64,000 nucleotides of DNA from Colwellia sp. 75C3 (GCF_002836255.1 NZ_PJAU01000033.1:310001-374000); one strand, 5' to 3'. Positions 51,364 through 61,579 are shown, numbered from the stretch's first letter. Numbers and translations: made by a program. The notes: generated by a model from the sequence alone, not told the origin.

Positions 51364-54195
51364 ATGTTATCTGAGCATTATCAATTTTTTGCTAAAGAAG
51401 TTGCCGAGTTTATTCCCGATAAACGCATTATTACGGATTACACTCGGCGTTTAGCTTATGGCGTTGATGCCAGCTTCTATCGCTTAATACCGCAATTAGT
51501 ACTCATTTTAGATAACGAAGCTGAAGTCGTTAGGGTTATTAAGGCAGCAGCACAAAAAAAATTATCGGTAACATTTAGAGCCGCAGGTACCAGTCTTTCA
51601 GGGCAAGCGCAGTCTGACTCCATTTTAATTATGCTGACCAATAATTGGCGTGACCATGAGATATTAGATCTTGGTCTAAAAATTAAACTTGGTCCTGGCG
51701 TAATAGGCGCTGATGCAAATAGGTATTTATTACCTTATGGCCGTAAAATAGGTCCAGATCCCGCTTCTATTAATACCTGTAAAGTAGCGGGTATTGCCGC
51801 TAACAATGCCAGTGGCATGTGCTGTGGTGTCGGGCAAAATAGTTACCATACACTGGATAATATTCGACTAGTTTTACATGATGGTAGTGTACTTGACACC
51901 GCTGATGCAGCTAGCATATCTGCTTTTGAAAAAAGTCACGTGCAACTACTGGAAAGACTGAAAATACTTGCTATTCAAACCCGCAGTGATGAAAAATTAA
52001 GTGAGCTAATCAAACATAAATATCGCTTAAAAAATACTACCGGTTATGCCATTAACGCCATCATTGATTTTGAAGATCCTATCGATATTCTTGCGCATTT
52101 AATGATTGGATCAGAAGGCACCTTAGGTTTCATTTCGTCCATTACTTATAACACTGTGGTTGAACATAAATATCGTGCGTCATCGATAGTATTCTTTCCT
52201 GATATGCAAACAACCTGCTCAGCGGTAAGCGCCTTAGCTGAGGCTAATGTCTCGGCGGTTGAATTGATGGATAGGCGCTCGTTAGCTTCAGTCAGTGATA
52301 TGCAGGGCCTACCTGAATTTATCAAAACACTCGATAAGAATGTTGGCGCATTACTGATTGAAACTTGTGCTGCCAATAAAAATTTATTAATTGAGCAAGT
52401 AGCAGCAGTCGAAACCCTGTTAAATACTTTTGAGCAAACGAATGTGATTAAATTCACTGATGTTGCGAGTGAGTACTCACAACTATGGGCAATTAGAAAA
52501 GGTACGTTTCCAGCTGTTGGCGCGGTACGAGAAACAGGCACTACCGTTATCATTGAAGATGTTGCTTTTCCTGTTGAACAACTTGCAGATGCGGTTGCTA
52601 AATTACAGGCACTTTTTGAAAAGTATCATTATGATGAAGCCATTATTTTTGGGCATGCCCTTGACGGTAATTTGCATTTCGTTTTCACCCAAGACTTTTC
52701 AACGCAGACAGAAGTCGACCGATATCAATCTTTTATGGATGATGTTTGCCAACTTGTTGCGGTAGATTACCAAGGCTCACTCAAAGCTGAACATGGAACG
52801 GGCCGCAATATGGCGCCATTTATTGAATTAGAGTGGGGTAAGCAAGGTTTTGCCTTAATGAAGCAAATAAAAGCCTTATTTGATCCAAGTAACTTACTTA
52901 ATCCTGGCGTTATTATTAACGACGACCCGTTAGCTCATATCAAAAATTTAAAAAATCTGCCTCCGGCTCATGACATTGTTGATAAATGTATTGAATGTGG
53001 CTTTTGTGAACCGGTATGTCCTTCAAAAGGCTTAAGTCTGACACCAAGGCAACGTATTACCACCTATCGTGAAATCAGTCGTTTAACAGCCTCAGGTGAT
53101 GATCCTCAATTGTTAAGTGAACTTGAAAAAGACTTTAATTATTTAGGCATTGATACCTGTGCAGCTACAGGTTTGTGTGCAGACCGTTGCCCTGTTGGTA
53201 TTAATACCGGTGATCTGGTTCGGGAGCTACGCCACGTTAACAATGCTAAATACCATGGGCTATCAAATAAGCTAGCCAATAACTTTGCCAGTATAGAAAA
53301 AATGACACGCGTTTCTTTAGCTGTTGCCGGCTTTAGTCAACGGCTGATTGGTAATAAAAGCATGGGTGGATTAACAGGCACTGTGCGTAAGCTGTCTGGA
53401 AACAATATTCCACTATGGAGCAAATACCTGCCAAGTAAAGCGAGCTATCAACCTAAAGCTGTTTCAAGCGACAAGAACAACAAGCCAAAAGTAGTTTATA
53501 TACCCAGTTGTGCCAGCAGAAGTATGGGGCAAGCCCTTGATGCAGCCGAGCAACGTTCATTAACCGAAGTGACTTATGCTGTGTTAGAAAAGGCCGGCTT
53601 TGACATTATTAGCCCTGATTTTACTGGTGAATGTTGTGGCATGCCATTTAATAGTAAAGGTATGTTTGATGAGGCTAAGCAGAAAAGAAAATCACTGTTA
53701 ACAATGCTAACTAAGCTGAGTGAAAACGGTCAACATCCTATTTTAATTGATACTAGCCCGTGTAAATCAATGTTACTTGAAGATATAGAAGCGACTGAAG
53801 GATTATCTCTATATGAACCAGTAGGTTTTGTAACCAAAGTCTTGGCAGAACACTTAACGTTTACCCCATTAAACGACACCATCATGTTGCATGTCACCTG
53901 TAGCAGCAGGCGTATGGGCTTAACCGATAAAATGCAGCAACTTGCTAAGTTGTGCAGTAACAATGTCATTATTCCTGAACATATTCAGTGTTGCGGTTTT
54001 GCCGGAGATAAAGGTTTTACTACCCCTGAGCTAAATGAAAATGCCTTAGCAACCTTAAAAGAACAAGTACCTAAAGATTGTTTGGTTGGTTATAGCAATA
54101 GCAGAACCTGCGAAATAGGTTTATCGCATCATGCGGGGATAGATTATCAATCCATTCTTTATTTAGTCGATAAGGCAACAGCGGCTAAAGAGTAA
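51364..54195 (+). CDS. dld: FAD/Fe-S D-lactate dehydrogenase (Dld-II type)
   Basis: A 943-residue membrane-associated enzyme from ATG 51364 (GAGAG upstream). An FAD-binding PCMH domain (about 35-250, 'RAAGTSLSGQAQSDSI') precedes an FAD-linked oxidase C-terminal domain and two [4Fe-4S] motifs ('CIECGFCEPVCPSKG', 'CADRCPVGINTG'). CCG domains follow ('GECCGMPFNSKG', 'IQCCGFAGDKG'). This is the Shewanella SO_1521-type Dld-II, which oxidises D-lactate into the quinone pool. With lutABC it lets the cell use both lactate enantiomers. The last gene of the unit, it has an AT-rich 397-base space after it. Confidence 0.94.
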   Translation: MLSEHYQFFAKEVAEFIPDKRIITDYTRRLAYGVDASFYRLIPQLVLILDNEAEVVRVIKAAAQKKLSVTFRAAGTSLSGQAQSDSILIMLTNNWRDHEILDLGLKIKLGPGVIGADANRYLLPYGRKIGPDPASINTCKVAGIAANNASGMCCGVGQNSYHTLDNIRLVLHDGSVLDTADAASISAFEKSHVQLLERLKILAIQTRSDEKLSELIKHKYRLKNTTGYAINAIIDFEDPIDILAHLMIGSEGTLGFISSITYNTVVEHKYRASSIVFFPDMQTTCSAVSALAEANVSAVELMDRRSLASVSDMQGLPEFIKTLDKNVGALLIETCAANKNLLIEQVAAVETLLNTFEQTNVIKFTDVASEYSQLWAIRKGTFPAVGAVRETGTTVIIEDVAFPVEQLADAVAKLQALFEKYHYDEAIIFGHALDGNLHFVFTQDFSTQTEVDRYQSFMDDVCQLVAVDYQGSLKAEHGTGRNMAPFIELEWGKQGFALMKQIKALFDPSNLLNPGVIINDDPLAHIKNLKNLPPAHDIVDKCIECGFCEPVCPSKGLSLTPRQRITTYREISRLTASGDDPQLLSELEKDFNYLGIDTCAATGLCADRCPVGINTGDLVRELRHVNNAKYHGLSNKLANNFASIEKMTRVSLAVAGFSQRLIGNKSMGGLTGTVRKLSGNNIPLWSKYLPSKASYQPKAVSSDKNNKPKVVYIPSCASRSMGQALDAAEQRSLTEVTYAVLEKAGFDIISPDFTGECCGMPFNSKGMFDEAKQKRKSLLTMLTKLSENGQHPILIDTSPCKSMLLEDIEATEGLSLYEPVGFVTKVLAEHLTFTPLNDTIMLHVTCSSRRMGLTDKMQQLAKLCSNNVIIPEHIQCCGFAGDKGFTTPELNENALATLKEQVPKDCLVGYSNSRTCEIGLSHHAGIDYQSILYLVDKATAAKE

Positions 54196-54592
54196 CTCGA
54201 TTTTTTTAGTTAGCTTGAGGCAATAAATAAAATTATCCTTCATGCTTTTATTGGACACTTTATTAGGACCTAACTTTGCATCGTTTGTCTTAATAGAGTG
54301 CCAGTTAATCTAATCACAGATTATTATTGATCTTGATCAATATTTGCTCACCTTGATTAGAGTTATTTTCCCCGCACTACTAAACTGAAAGTTAAGCCTA
54401 TAGTGGGATAGGTAAACAATTTGTTCGGAATAGACTGGTTTTATATAACGTTGTGAGCTCAGCAGAAACAGCGCCACCATACCAAGAAAAACCCCTTACA
54501 TTCTAACATTCCAGCTTCCCCACAGCTGCAGCGATAACGGCTAATTAACTTAGTTAATTATGCTAGCCGAAAAAGATAATCGAGGAATAATA
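54196..54592. other. Regulatory gap between dld and cytochrome c
   Basis: This holds the FNR box and a small perfect hairpin, TAATTAAC (54542-54549) / GTTAATTA (54553-54560), in the leader. No terminator after dld and no ORF with a ribosome site are apparent. Confidence 0.45.
54327..54340 (+). promoter_or_regulatory. Perfect FNR box ahead of the cytochrome c operon
   Basis: TTGATCTTGATCAA matches the FNR/ANR consensus TTGAT-N4-ATCAA at every defined position. With a start about 41 bases downstream (near 54375), a weak -10-like TTATTT lies at about 54363-54368, so the layout fits a class II FNR-activated promoter. The leader to the cytochrome ATG is about 220 bases and includes a small hairpin at 54542-54560. 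Low oxygen should switch this operon on. Confidence 0.7.
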
Positions 54593-55048
54593 ATGAAATA
54601 TATTATGCTCACTTTACTCATCGTTATGTCATTAACACTATTCAGTTGTGATAGGGGAGTTGATTCCACGCGAGGGTTTAGCTTACCAAAAGGCAATATT
54701 GAAACAGGAAAAATAGTTTTTTTAAAGTACCAATGTTTGGCGTGTCATTCTCTTAAAGGCATTGAGGATAACAATATTGAAAAACATCAGAATATTTCAA
54801 TTGCCCTTGGCGGTGATAAAACACAAGTAGTTACCTACGCAGACCTGCTCACTTCAATAATCAATCCTTCTCATAAATCTTCTTATCCTTATTCGACTAT
54901 GAAAACAACCGTAGAAGGAAGATCGAAAATGAAGATTTTTAATGATGTTATGACAGTGACAGAGCTTATTGATTTGGTCACTTTTTTACAGACAAATTAT
55001 AGCTTAGCGCCTTATAAACCAAGAAAATATCCATATTACCCACAATAG
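54593..55048 (+). CDS. Small c-type cytochrome lipoprotein
   Basis: A 151-residue envelope lipoprotein from ATG 54593 (GAGGA upstream; an in-frame ATG at 54560 lacks a signal-like start). It has a hydrophobic signal and lipobox 'LTLFSC' with Cys19. It carries one haem-c site, CLACH (Cys48, Cys51, His52), in a short cytochrome c domain; a Met ligand candidate lies in 'PYSTMKTTVEGRSKM'. It probably shuttles electrons in the periplasm. It is first in the FNR-box unit with the RNase and Usp genes, and the ribosome site of the next gene is close by (29-base gap). Confidence 0.85.
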   Translation: MKYIMLTLLIVMSLTLFSCDRGVDSTRGFSLPKGNIETGKIVFLKYQCLACHSLKGIEDNNIEKHQNISIALGGDKTQVVTYADLLTSIINPSHKSSYPYSTMKTTVEGRSKMKIFNDVMTVTELIDLVTFLQTNYSLAPYKPRKYPYYPQ

Positions 55049-55077
55049 TTCATACAGTAGATATCACAGGAGATTAC

Positions 55078-56472
55078 ATGAATATCAAATTTTTTGGCGC
55101 TACTCGAGAAGTTACGGGTTCTTGTTATTTGGTGCAAGTTAATAACAAAAATATACTGCTTGAGTGCGGCATGTTGCAAGGCTCTCATGAGAATGTGCGA
55201 CACAACCATGATGCCTTTCCTTTTGATGTTGCAGAACTAGATGCAGTGATCGTTAGTCATGCGCACCTTGATCATACGGGTCGATTACCCATGCTGATGA
55301 AAGAGGGCTTTCATGGCGCTATTTATACCCATAATGCCACCGTAGATTTATGCGAAATTATGCTAGTCGACTCAGGGTATATTCATGAAAAAGAAGCGCG
55401 TTGGGAAAATAAAAAGCGTGAACGTAAGGGCTTAACATTAATTGAACCGCTTTATACAACGGCAGAAGCGGAAACAACATTACAGTATTTTAAAGGGCTT
55501 GCTTATGATGAAGAGTTGGAAATATGTCAAGGCGTTAAACTAACGCTTAGAGATGCGGGACATATTATTGGCTCGGCTATCGTTGAATTAACACTGACTG
55601 AAAATGGCGTCAGTAAAAAAGTCGTCTTTAGTGGTGATTTAGGTCATAAGAATGCGCCAATTTTACGAGACCCTTTTGAAGTTAAATATGCTGATTTAGT
55701 CATAATGGAAAGTACTTATGGTGATCGACTGCATCGCAGTTGGGAGGATACTTGGCAAGAAATGGGTGAGATTATTGCCAATGCTAAAAGTGGTAAAGGT
55801 AATATATTAATTCCCGCGTTTACTGTCGGTAGAACTCAAGAGTTGCTCTATGAATTTAAGCAACATTTTGATGAGTGGCAACTCGATGATTGGCAAATTT
55901 TTCTCGATAGCCCTATGGGGATAAAAGCGACAAATGTCTATGCTAAACATAGTGAGGTTTACGATAAACAAGCAATTGATGTTAATCAACAGAATGATGG
56001 ACTATTCGATTTACCCAATCTTCATATGTCAGAAACTACTGAATACTCGATGAAAATTAATCAAATTAACTCTGGCGCTATCATTATTGCTGGAAGTGGC
56101 ATGTGTACTGGTGGCCGAATAAAACATCATTTTAAACATAATATATGGCGTGAAAATACTCATGTGCTGATTGTTGGCTTTCAAGCCAGAGGAACATTAG
56201 GTCGGTCACTGGTTGATGGCTGTAAAAACATTAAATTATGGGGTGAAAAGATACAAGTGAACGCTAAAGTTCACACCATAGGTGGTTTTTCCGCGCATGC
56301 GGATCAACAAGGCTTATTAGATTGGTATCAACGTTTTGAAAATAAACCACCGGTAGTACTGGTACACGGAGAGGAAGATGCCATGGAAATACTCGCACAA
56401 AAATTAAAATATCAACATAAAGTTAATGTTGTGCAAGCAAGTTATAAGCAAAATATTGTTATACCACTTTAA
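55078..56472 (+). CDS. MBL-fold/beta-CASP RNA-processing exonuclease-like protein
   Basis: A 464-residue cytoplasmic metallo-beta-lactamase fold protein. Motif 2 is 'SHAHLDHTGRLP', further zinc-ligand regions are 'GHIIGSA' and 'SGDLGHKN', and a beta-CASP insert (about 240-360) is followed by 'GGFSAHADQQGLLDW' and 'VLVHGE'. This plan belongs to bacterial RNA-specific beta-CASP enzymes related to CPSF-73/YSH1, which act on RNA ends. No KH domain is seen. It is co-transcribed with the cytochrome and Usp genes behind an FNR box. An RNA substrate is inferred from the family. Confidence 0.9.
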   Translation: MNIKFFGATREVTGSCYLVQVNNKNILLECGMLQGSHENVRHNHDAFPFDVAELDAVIVSHAHLDHTGRLPMLMKEGFHGAIYTHNATVDLCEIMLVDSGYIHEKEARWENKKRERKGLTLIEPLYTTAEAETTLQYFKGLAYDEELEICQGVKLTLRDAGHIIGSAIVELTLTENGVSKKVVFSGDLGHKNAPILRDPFEVKYADLVIMESTYGDRLHRSWEDTWQEMGEIIANAKSGKGNILIPAFTVGRTQELLYEFKQHFDEWQLDDWQIFLDSPMGIKATNVYAKHSEVYDKQAIDVNQQNDGLFDLPNLHMSETTEYSMKINQINSGAIIIAGSGMCTGGRIKHHFKHNIWRENTHVLIVGFQARGTLGRSLVDGCKNIKLWGEKIQVNAKVHTIGGFSAHADQQGLLDWYQRFENKPPVVLVHGEEDAMEILAQKLKYQHKVNVVQASYKQNIVIPL

Positions 56473-56513
56473 TTTAGTGAAATTTGTATTGTTTAAAATA
56501 GAAGGAGAAATTT

Positions 56514-56966
56514 ATGTATAAACATATTTTATTTGCCACCGAACTTAATGAAACTAAAAGCTACATTGAGGATAAGGTCACGCAATTACAACAACTCACA
56601 CAAGCTAAGCTTAGTGTTATACATGTAGTCGAGCCTATACCAAATGCTTATTATAGTGGGGTATATGGTGTTATTCCTGGCTTAGATTCTGCCGATAGCA
56701 TTGGCACTACCAGAGTATTAGAAGAGCGAGCCAAAGAGGTTCTACAATCTTTGGTTAAAAGGCTCAATATTACCGAGCAAGATTTACATATACCTATAGG
56801 GCATACCAGTGGGGAAATATTAGCTTTTGCAGAGCAGGAGAATGTTGATTTAATTATAACGGGTAGTCATGGATTACAAGGTTTGCAGTTGCTCTTAGGT
56901 TCTACTAGTAATGCCATTTTACACGGGGCAAAATGTGACGTATTAGCCGTGCGTTTTAAAGACTAA
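56514..56966 (+). CDS. Universal stress protein
   Basis: A 150-residue UspA-fold protein. The nucleotide-binding pattern G-x2-G-x9-G-[S/T] reads 'GSHGLQGLQLLLGSTSNAIL', followed by a C-terminal 'CDVLAVRF', so ATP binding is likely. The length is standard. AAGGAGAA precedes the ATG, and it lies 41 bases after the RNase gene. Usp genes are often FNR/ANR-controlled in proteobacteria, which agrees with the FNR box upstream. The role is survival under oxygen limitation or general stress. Confidence 0.9.
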   Translation: MYKHILFATELNETKSYIEDKVTQLQQLTQAKLSVIHVVEPIPNAYYSGVYGVIPGLDSADSIGTTRVLEERAKEVLQSLVKRLNITEQDLHIPIGHTSGEILAFAEQENVDLIITGSHGLQGLQLLLGSTSNAILHGAKCDVLAVRFKD

Positions 56967-57007
56967 ATGTTTATATCCAAAATACTTTTAAGTGGCATGG
57001 GTATATA

Positions 57008-58057
57008 TTAAAACTTTGGATAAATTTGATTCCTGCCCGCATTTTTTGCTTGATATAAATACTTGTCAGCATTGTTGATTACCTCATCAATGCTTTGATC
57101 ACCATTGAATTGCTCAATGCCCATACTGACGGTCACCTTAATTTTTTCACCTTCATAATTAACAAGATGATTTTGTAGTGTTTCTTGAATTTTCTCTGCA
57201 AGTATATTGGCATTTTTAGCCAGTGTTTGTGGCAAAATAAATAAGAATTCTTCCCCGCCCCAACGTGCAATACAATCTTGTTCTCTGGTGTTTTTAGTAA
57301 AAATTTTGGCAAGCTCAACCAATACAGCATCGCCTGCATTGTGCCCATATTGGTCATTAATTTTCTTGAAAAGATCTACATCGCATATGATGATCGAGCA
57401 GGGTTGTTGGTTATGAACTATACATGCTTTTTTTTGCGTTAAAAGAGAGAGTGCACCACGACGATTAGATAGCTGTGTTAGGGGATCAAAATGAGCGAGT
57501 TGCTGATATTTCTTACTTAACTCAAGTGCTTGTTTATAAGATTTCTCTCTTGAATATTCATATAAGGCTGACAGAAATGTAACCGTTAAAAACGAAGTGA
57601 GTAAGCGTATTTTAAACTCAATGCTGTACTCAGCATGAGCAATAATAGTGGTTGGCATGAACATTATGGTACTAATTATTATTACGAATAGCGCAATATT
57701 AATCAAGCCACGCTTTAAGCCATGAATAAATACTGAAACAGGCGCAACAATATATATCCATAAAGGCCCGGTATTTTCAACACCACCGGTGTAGGTAAGG
57801 TAAAACATTAATAAATAAAGTGAATAGAGAACTATTGCGGAACTTAATTCTATATTGTTGAACTTCTGATAAGCGTAATAACCGAGTAAATAGATAAAAC
57901 TTGCGAGGAATAAAGTACTGGCTAAAATAAAATCTCCGTTGAATAGGCTAATAAGTCCCATAACGGCAGTAATTGTCATACCGACTAAGGTAAACAAAGA
58001 AACAACATTCAGTTGTTGTAATTCTTCATTATCATTCAGGTAGGGTTGCTCTTGCAA
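57008..58057 (-). CDS. Membrane diguanylate cyclase (GGDEF)
   Basis: A 349-residue protein with about five to six N-terminal membrane helices (20-175) and a C-terminal GGDEF domain (about 190-348). The active-site motif is GGEEF in 'ARWGGEEFLFILP', and the domain opens 'DPLTQLSNRRG'. It should make cyclic-di-GMP at the inner face of the membrane. No I-site RxxD is obvious before the motif. It lies convergent to the universal stress gene and upstream of a MITE-like element. Confidence 0.92.
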   Translation of the reverse strand: MQEQPYLNDNEELQQLNVVSLFTLVGMTITAVMGLISLFNGDFILASTLFLASFIYLLGYYAYQKFNNIELSSAIVLYSLYLLMFYLTYTGGVENTGPLWIYIVAPVSVFIHGLKRGLINIALFVIIISTIMFMPTTIIAHAEYSIEFKIRLLTSFLTVTFLSALYEYSREKSYKQALELSKKYQQLAHFDPLTQLSNRRGALSLLTQKKACIVHNQQPCSIIICDVDLFKKINDQYGHNAGDAVLVELAKIFTKNTREQDCIARWGGEEFLFILPQTLAKNANILAEKIQETLQNHLVNYEGEKIKVTVSMGIEQFNGDQSIDEVINNADKYLYQAKNAGRNQIYPKF

Positions 58058-58227
58058 AGAATATAATCCGATTAGTGAGAGAGTCTAATGTGAGCGGGTA
58101 ATTTAGCATAACATTATTTTATAAAACACTAACATGTTCTTTTTTTATACAAAACAAGAGTGAGGATGTCACTTTATCCATGACTTCTACTCTATTTAGC
58201 AGCCCAAATGTCTGGTGTTTATTTGAC

Positions 58228-58492
58228 TATACCCGCTCCACTTGAAGATGCTCGTTTCAGGAAGTCTGAGTGATTCATAATCAAGGCGCATTTTTTATTA
58301 AGGGTCATTCCCTTAAAAAGAAATGTAACGTAGAGTATTATTTACTCAGCCTTCCCCAAGGGCTGGTTTAGAAACGCTTTATGCTGCGTTATTGATTTCG
58401 ACAATAGAATAACTATTCTCTTCAATCAATGCCTTGCCTAAAGGCGTTTCTAAGTCCAGCTGAATCCTGCATATTCAAGTGGAACGGGTATA
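58228..58492. mobile_element. MITE-like non-coding element (265 bp)
   Basis: The ends are an imperfect terminal inverted repeat of 24 bases: the left starts TATACCCGCTCCACTTG (58228) and the right ends CAAGTGGAACGGGTATA (58492), with 22 of 24 positions pairing. The interior is non-coding and has small hairpins (for example AAGGG...CCCTT near 58301-58318). This fits a miniature inverted-repeat transposable element or a long palindromic repeat. It separates two GGDEF genes. No target duplication is clear and no full-length parent is in the window. Confidence 0.65.
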
Positions 58493-58501
58493 TAATAGGA
58501 T

Positions 58502-61500
58502 TTAATCAGCTCGAACAACCCTATTTCTTCCCTTTGATTTACCTAGGTACAATGCTTTATCTGCACTTAATACAATCGAATCAACAGATGATTTTTGCTC
58601 TGCAGCAATAGTGACCACCCCTAAAGTCATTGTGACAAAGGCGCTGTTTTTAGATTTTTCATGGACAATATTCATATTCTCTATGGCTAAACATAAACGT
58701 TCAGCAACAATAGTCGATTCTTCCACTGATGTATTGGGTAGGATAATAGCAAACTCCTCACCACCATAACGACAATTTGAATCTGTCACTCTTGCTACGC
58801 TAGCCCCAATACATTTAGCTACTTGTTTTAGGCAAGTATCACCTTGCTGATGACCATAAAAGTCGTTAAACAGTTTGAAGTGGTCAATATCCCCAAGAAT
58901 GAGCGACAATGGTTGCTTTTGACGATAATGTCTTTGGATTTCTTTGGTCAGTTTTTTATCAAAATAACGACGATTGTATAAACCAGTTAAGCCATCCTGA
59001 TAGGTAAGCATTTCCAATTGCTTATTTGCTGCGATTAAGTCATTCGCTTGTGAGTTTAATGATGCTGTTTTTTCAATGACTTGTTCTTCAAGTGTTAATA
59101 CAAATTGTTTTTGTCTAATAATTTCAGTTCGCTGTATACGCGTTCTAAAATAAATAAAAATGAACACAAAAAGTATTGTTATTAAAATATACAAGCTATA
59201 TGCCCACCACGTTTTCCAGATAGGCGGAGATACTTGCAAATTAATTGACAATATTTTTTTGCTCCATTTACCACTACTATTAGTGGCTTTGACTAATAAT
59301 TTATATGAGCCACCATCTAAATTAGTAAAAGCAGCAACATTACGATTTCCGAGGTCAATCCAATTATCATCATACCCTTCTAGCTTATAAGCATATTGAT
59401 TTTTACTCGGGGAAATATAATCTAATACGGAGAATTCAAAAGAAAAAAAGTAATCACGGTAAGATAATTTAATGTCAGTGACATAAGAATAAGGCTTCTC
59501 AAGCATTACCGGCTGGCCCATCTTATTGAAGCCGGTTAAAACAACGGCATACTCACTATTATTTTCTTCTATAGCTGAAGTATTGAAGAACTCAATGCCT
59601 CTTTGACTACTGGTAAAAAGCGTTTCATTACCACCTCTTACCAGGCTATTTGCATAGTAATTTAAACCTAATAAGCCATTGTAGCTGTCAAAATTAGTCA
59701 CCTCTCCAGAGGAGGGGTTTAGCTTTGAAATCCCCTTATTTGTTGTCAGCCATAAATGACCACTTTGATCGTCTTCAATGGCGCGTATTAAAGATGTCGG
59801 TAATCCATCTTTGCGACCAAAATGTTTAAAGCTCTTTGTTTTTGGGAGGTATAAGTTGAGACCTTTTTGCGTGGCAATCCAAATGCTACCATCCCTAGAT
59901 TGATGGATATCCTGAACTATTTGTCCCAATAAACTATCTGTTTTAGTATTATCACTTTTAAATGAAATAAACTGCTGATTGGTATCATCCCAAAGGTTCA
60001 CTCCATCGCCGGTACCCACCCAGATATTTTGTTCATCATCTTTAAATATTTCCCACACTTCTGGATGAGATAAACCTAAAGAATCATCTAAATGCATAAA
60101 AGAGCGAGTTGATGGATCGTAGCGATAGACGCCATTTTTATAAGTACCGATCCAAAGGTTTCCTTTTGTATCAATATTAAGCGCTCGTAACTCTCTAAAT
60201 TCGTGATAGTTTGGATCTGATTTTGGGTATTTTAACAAATCAATCTGTTTAGTTTTTAAATTGAATTTTGCTAAACCGTCATCTTGTGCAACCCATAAGT
60301 TATTGTTGTTATCAGGAAAGATAATGGGCCTTTCTACTAACCGGTTGCCCCCATAACCATTTTTTTCACTAAAAATAGGTGGAGATAATGTTTCCAGTTT
60401 TTGTGATGATACTTGCCACTTATATAATTGAGATGCTGAAGAGATAATTAACAGATCACCGTTATCATCAACTGTTATGCCATTTGGGGCAGTCAGTGCA
60501 GCACTATTAATCGCTTTGAATTTACGATGTGGCACTATTTTATATATACCGTGAGTTTCGCTAGTAACCCATATTGTTCTCGAGCTATCTTCGAAAATTA
60601 TTCTCAGACCATCATTATGTTCAAGCTCAAATTTTTCAATGTGAGCGTCGCTGTTCGACTGTCGAAACAAACCTTTGCTGCTGACAAACCAAATGTAGCC
60701 TTCCTGATCCTCAATCATAGAGTTCACTTGACCAATATATTCATCATCAGCAGTTTTTAATAGCGTGAAAAGACCATTGTGTTGGTTAAAATCAAATGGG
60801 CCTTTTTGTGTACCGACATAAAACTTATCTTCTGACGTTTTTAAAATACTTCGTATTTCGTTTGCGCCAGTCGGTGTGGAATTATCGGGTTCGGGGAAAA
60901 AATGCGAAAAGGTTTTATTCTTTTTATCATATAAATTTAAACCAAAGCTAGTGGCAACCCAAAGACTATTGCTATCGTTGTCTTCAATATCCCATATTCT
61001 ATTATGAGATAAACTGGATTTTTTCTCAGTGATTTTCTCTATATGCTCAAAGCTGTTTTGACCAATATATCGGCTTAAACCATGATCATAGGAGCCTAAC
61101 CAAATAGAGCCACTTTGGTCATGAAATAAAGATTGGATTCGGTTAGACGAAATGGAGTCATTGCGCAGAGGGTCATGAAAAAATTGTTGAAATTTACCTG
61201 TTTGTGGCTGATAAAGATTAGCGCCTCCTCCCCAAGTGCCAACCCATATTCTTCCGTCACGGTCTAACATCAGATTGCCAGCATCATTATGAGATAAACC
61301 GTTGGCACTCATACTATCAAATTCAAAGAGCGTTACTTTTCGGCCATCATAACGCATTACACCATTTTCAGCGGTGCCAAACCAAAGTAGTCCTTGATTA
61401 TCCTGAATAATCGAATATATCTCAGAAGAAACAAAGCCATCTTCCTCTGTTAACATTTCCACAGAATATTCATTAGTAAGTTCAGATGAGCCATCATTAC

Positions 61501-61579
61501 TATAAGCTGGAATAATAATGCCAACAGATAAGATAACAAAATACATAAAGCGATTAAACAGCAATAAACTACATTTCAT
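58502..61579 (-). CDS. Beta-propeller (Reg_prop) sensor diguanylate cyclase, second copy
   Basis: A 1,025-residue envelope sensor from ATG 61579, where a clean signal peptide begins; an in-frame GTG at 61627 adds a leader with no ribosome site. Reg_prop blades ('LWFGTAENGVMRYD', 'IWVGTWGGGANLYQ', 'LWIGTYKNGVYRYD') fill about 30-680. A Y_Y_Y domain, one membrane helix (about 785-805), a coiled coil and a GGDEF domain with GGEEF in 'CRYGGEEFAIILP' follow. It shares its plan with the gene at 20876-24040. It should be an active diguanylate cyclase responding to an unknown periplasmic ligand. Confidence 0.94.
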   Translation of the reverse strand: MKCSLLLFNRFMYFVILSVGIIIPAYSNDGSSELTNEYSVEMLTEEDGFVSSEIYSIIQDNQGLLWFGTAENGVMRYDGRKVTLFEFDSMSANGLSHNDAGNLMLDRDGRIWVGTWGGGANLYQPQTGKFQQFFHDPLRNDSISSNRIQSLFHDQSGSIWLGSYDHGLSRYIGQNSFEHIEKITEKKSSLSHNRIWDIEDNDSNSLWVATSFGLNLYDKKNKTFSHFFPEPDNSTPTGANEIRSILKTSEDKFYVGTQKGPFDFNQHNGLFTLLKTADDEYIGQVNSMIEDQEGYIWFVSSKGLFRQSNSDAHIEKFELEHNDGLRIIFEDSSRTIWVTSETHGIYKIVPHRKFKAINSAALTAPNGITVDDNGDLLIISSASQLYKWQVSSQKLETLSPPIFSEKNGYGGNRLVERPIIFPDNNNNLWVAQDDGLAKFNLKTKQIDLLKYPKSDPNYHEFRELRALNIDTKGNLWIGTYKNGVYRYDPSTRSFMHLDDSLGLSHPEVWEIFKDDEQNIWVGTGDGVNLWDDTNQQFISFKSDNTKTDSLLGQIVQDIHQSRDGSIWIATQKGLNLYLPKTKSFKHFGRKDGLPTSLIRAIEDDQSGHLWLTTNKGISKLNPSSGEVTNFDSYNGLLGLNYYANSLVRGGNETLFTSSQRGIEFFNTSAIEENNSEYAVVLTGFNKMGQPVMLEKPYSYVTDIKLSYRDYFFSFEFSVLDYISPSKNQYAYKLEGYDDNWIDLGNRNVAAFTNLDGGSYKLLVKATNSSGKWSKKILSINLQVSPPIWKTWWAYSLYILITILFVFIFIYFRTRIQRTEIIRQKQFVLTLEEQVIEKTASLNSQANDLIAANKQLEMLTYQDGLTGLYNRRYFDKKLTKEIQRHYRQKQPLSLILGDIDHFKLFNDFYGHQQGDTCLKQVAKCIGASVARVTDSNCRYGGEEFAIILPNTSVEESTIVAERLCLAIENMNIVHEKSKNSAFVTMTLGVVTIAAEQKSSVDSIVLSADKALYLGKSKGRNRVVRAD

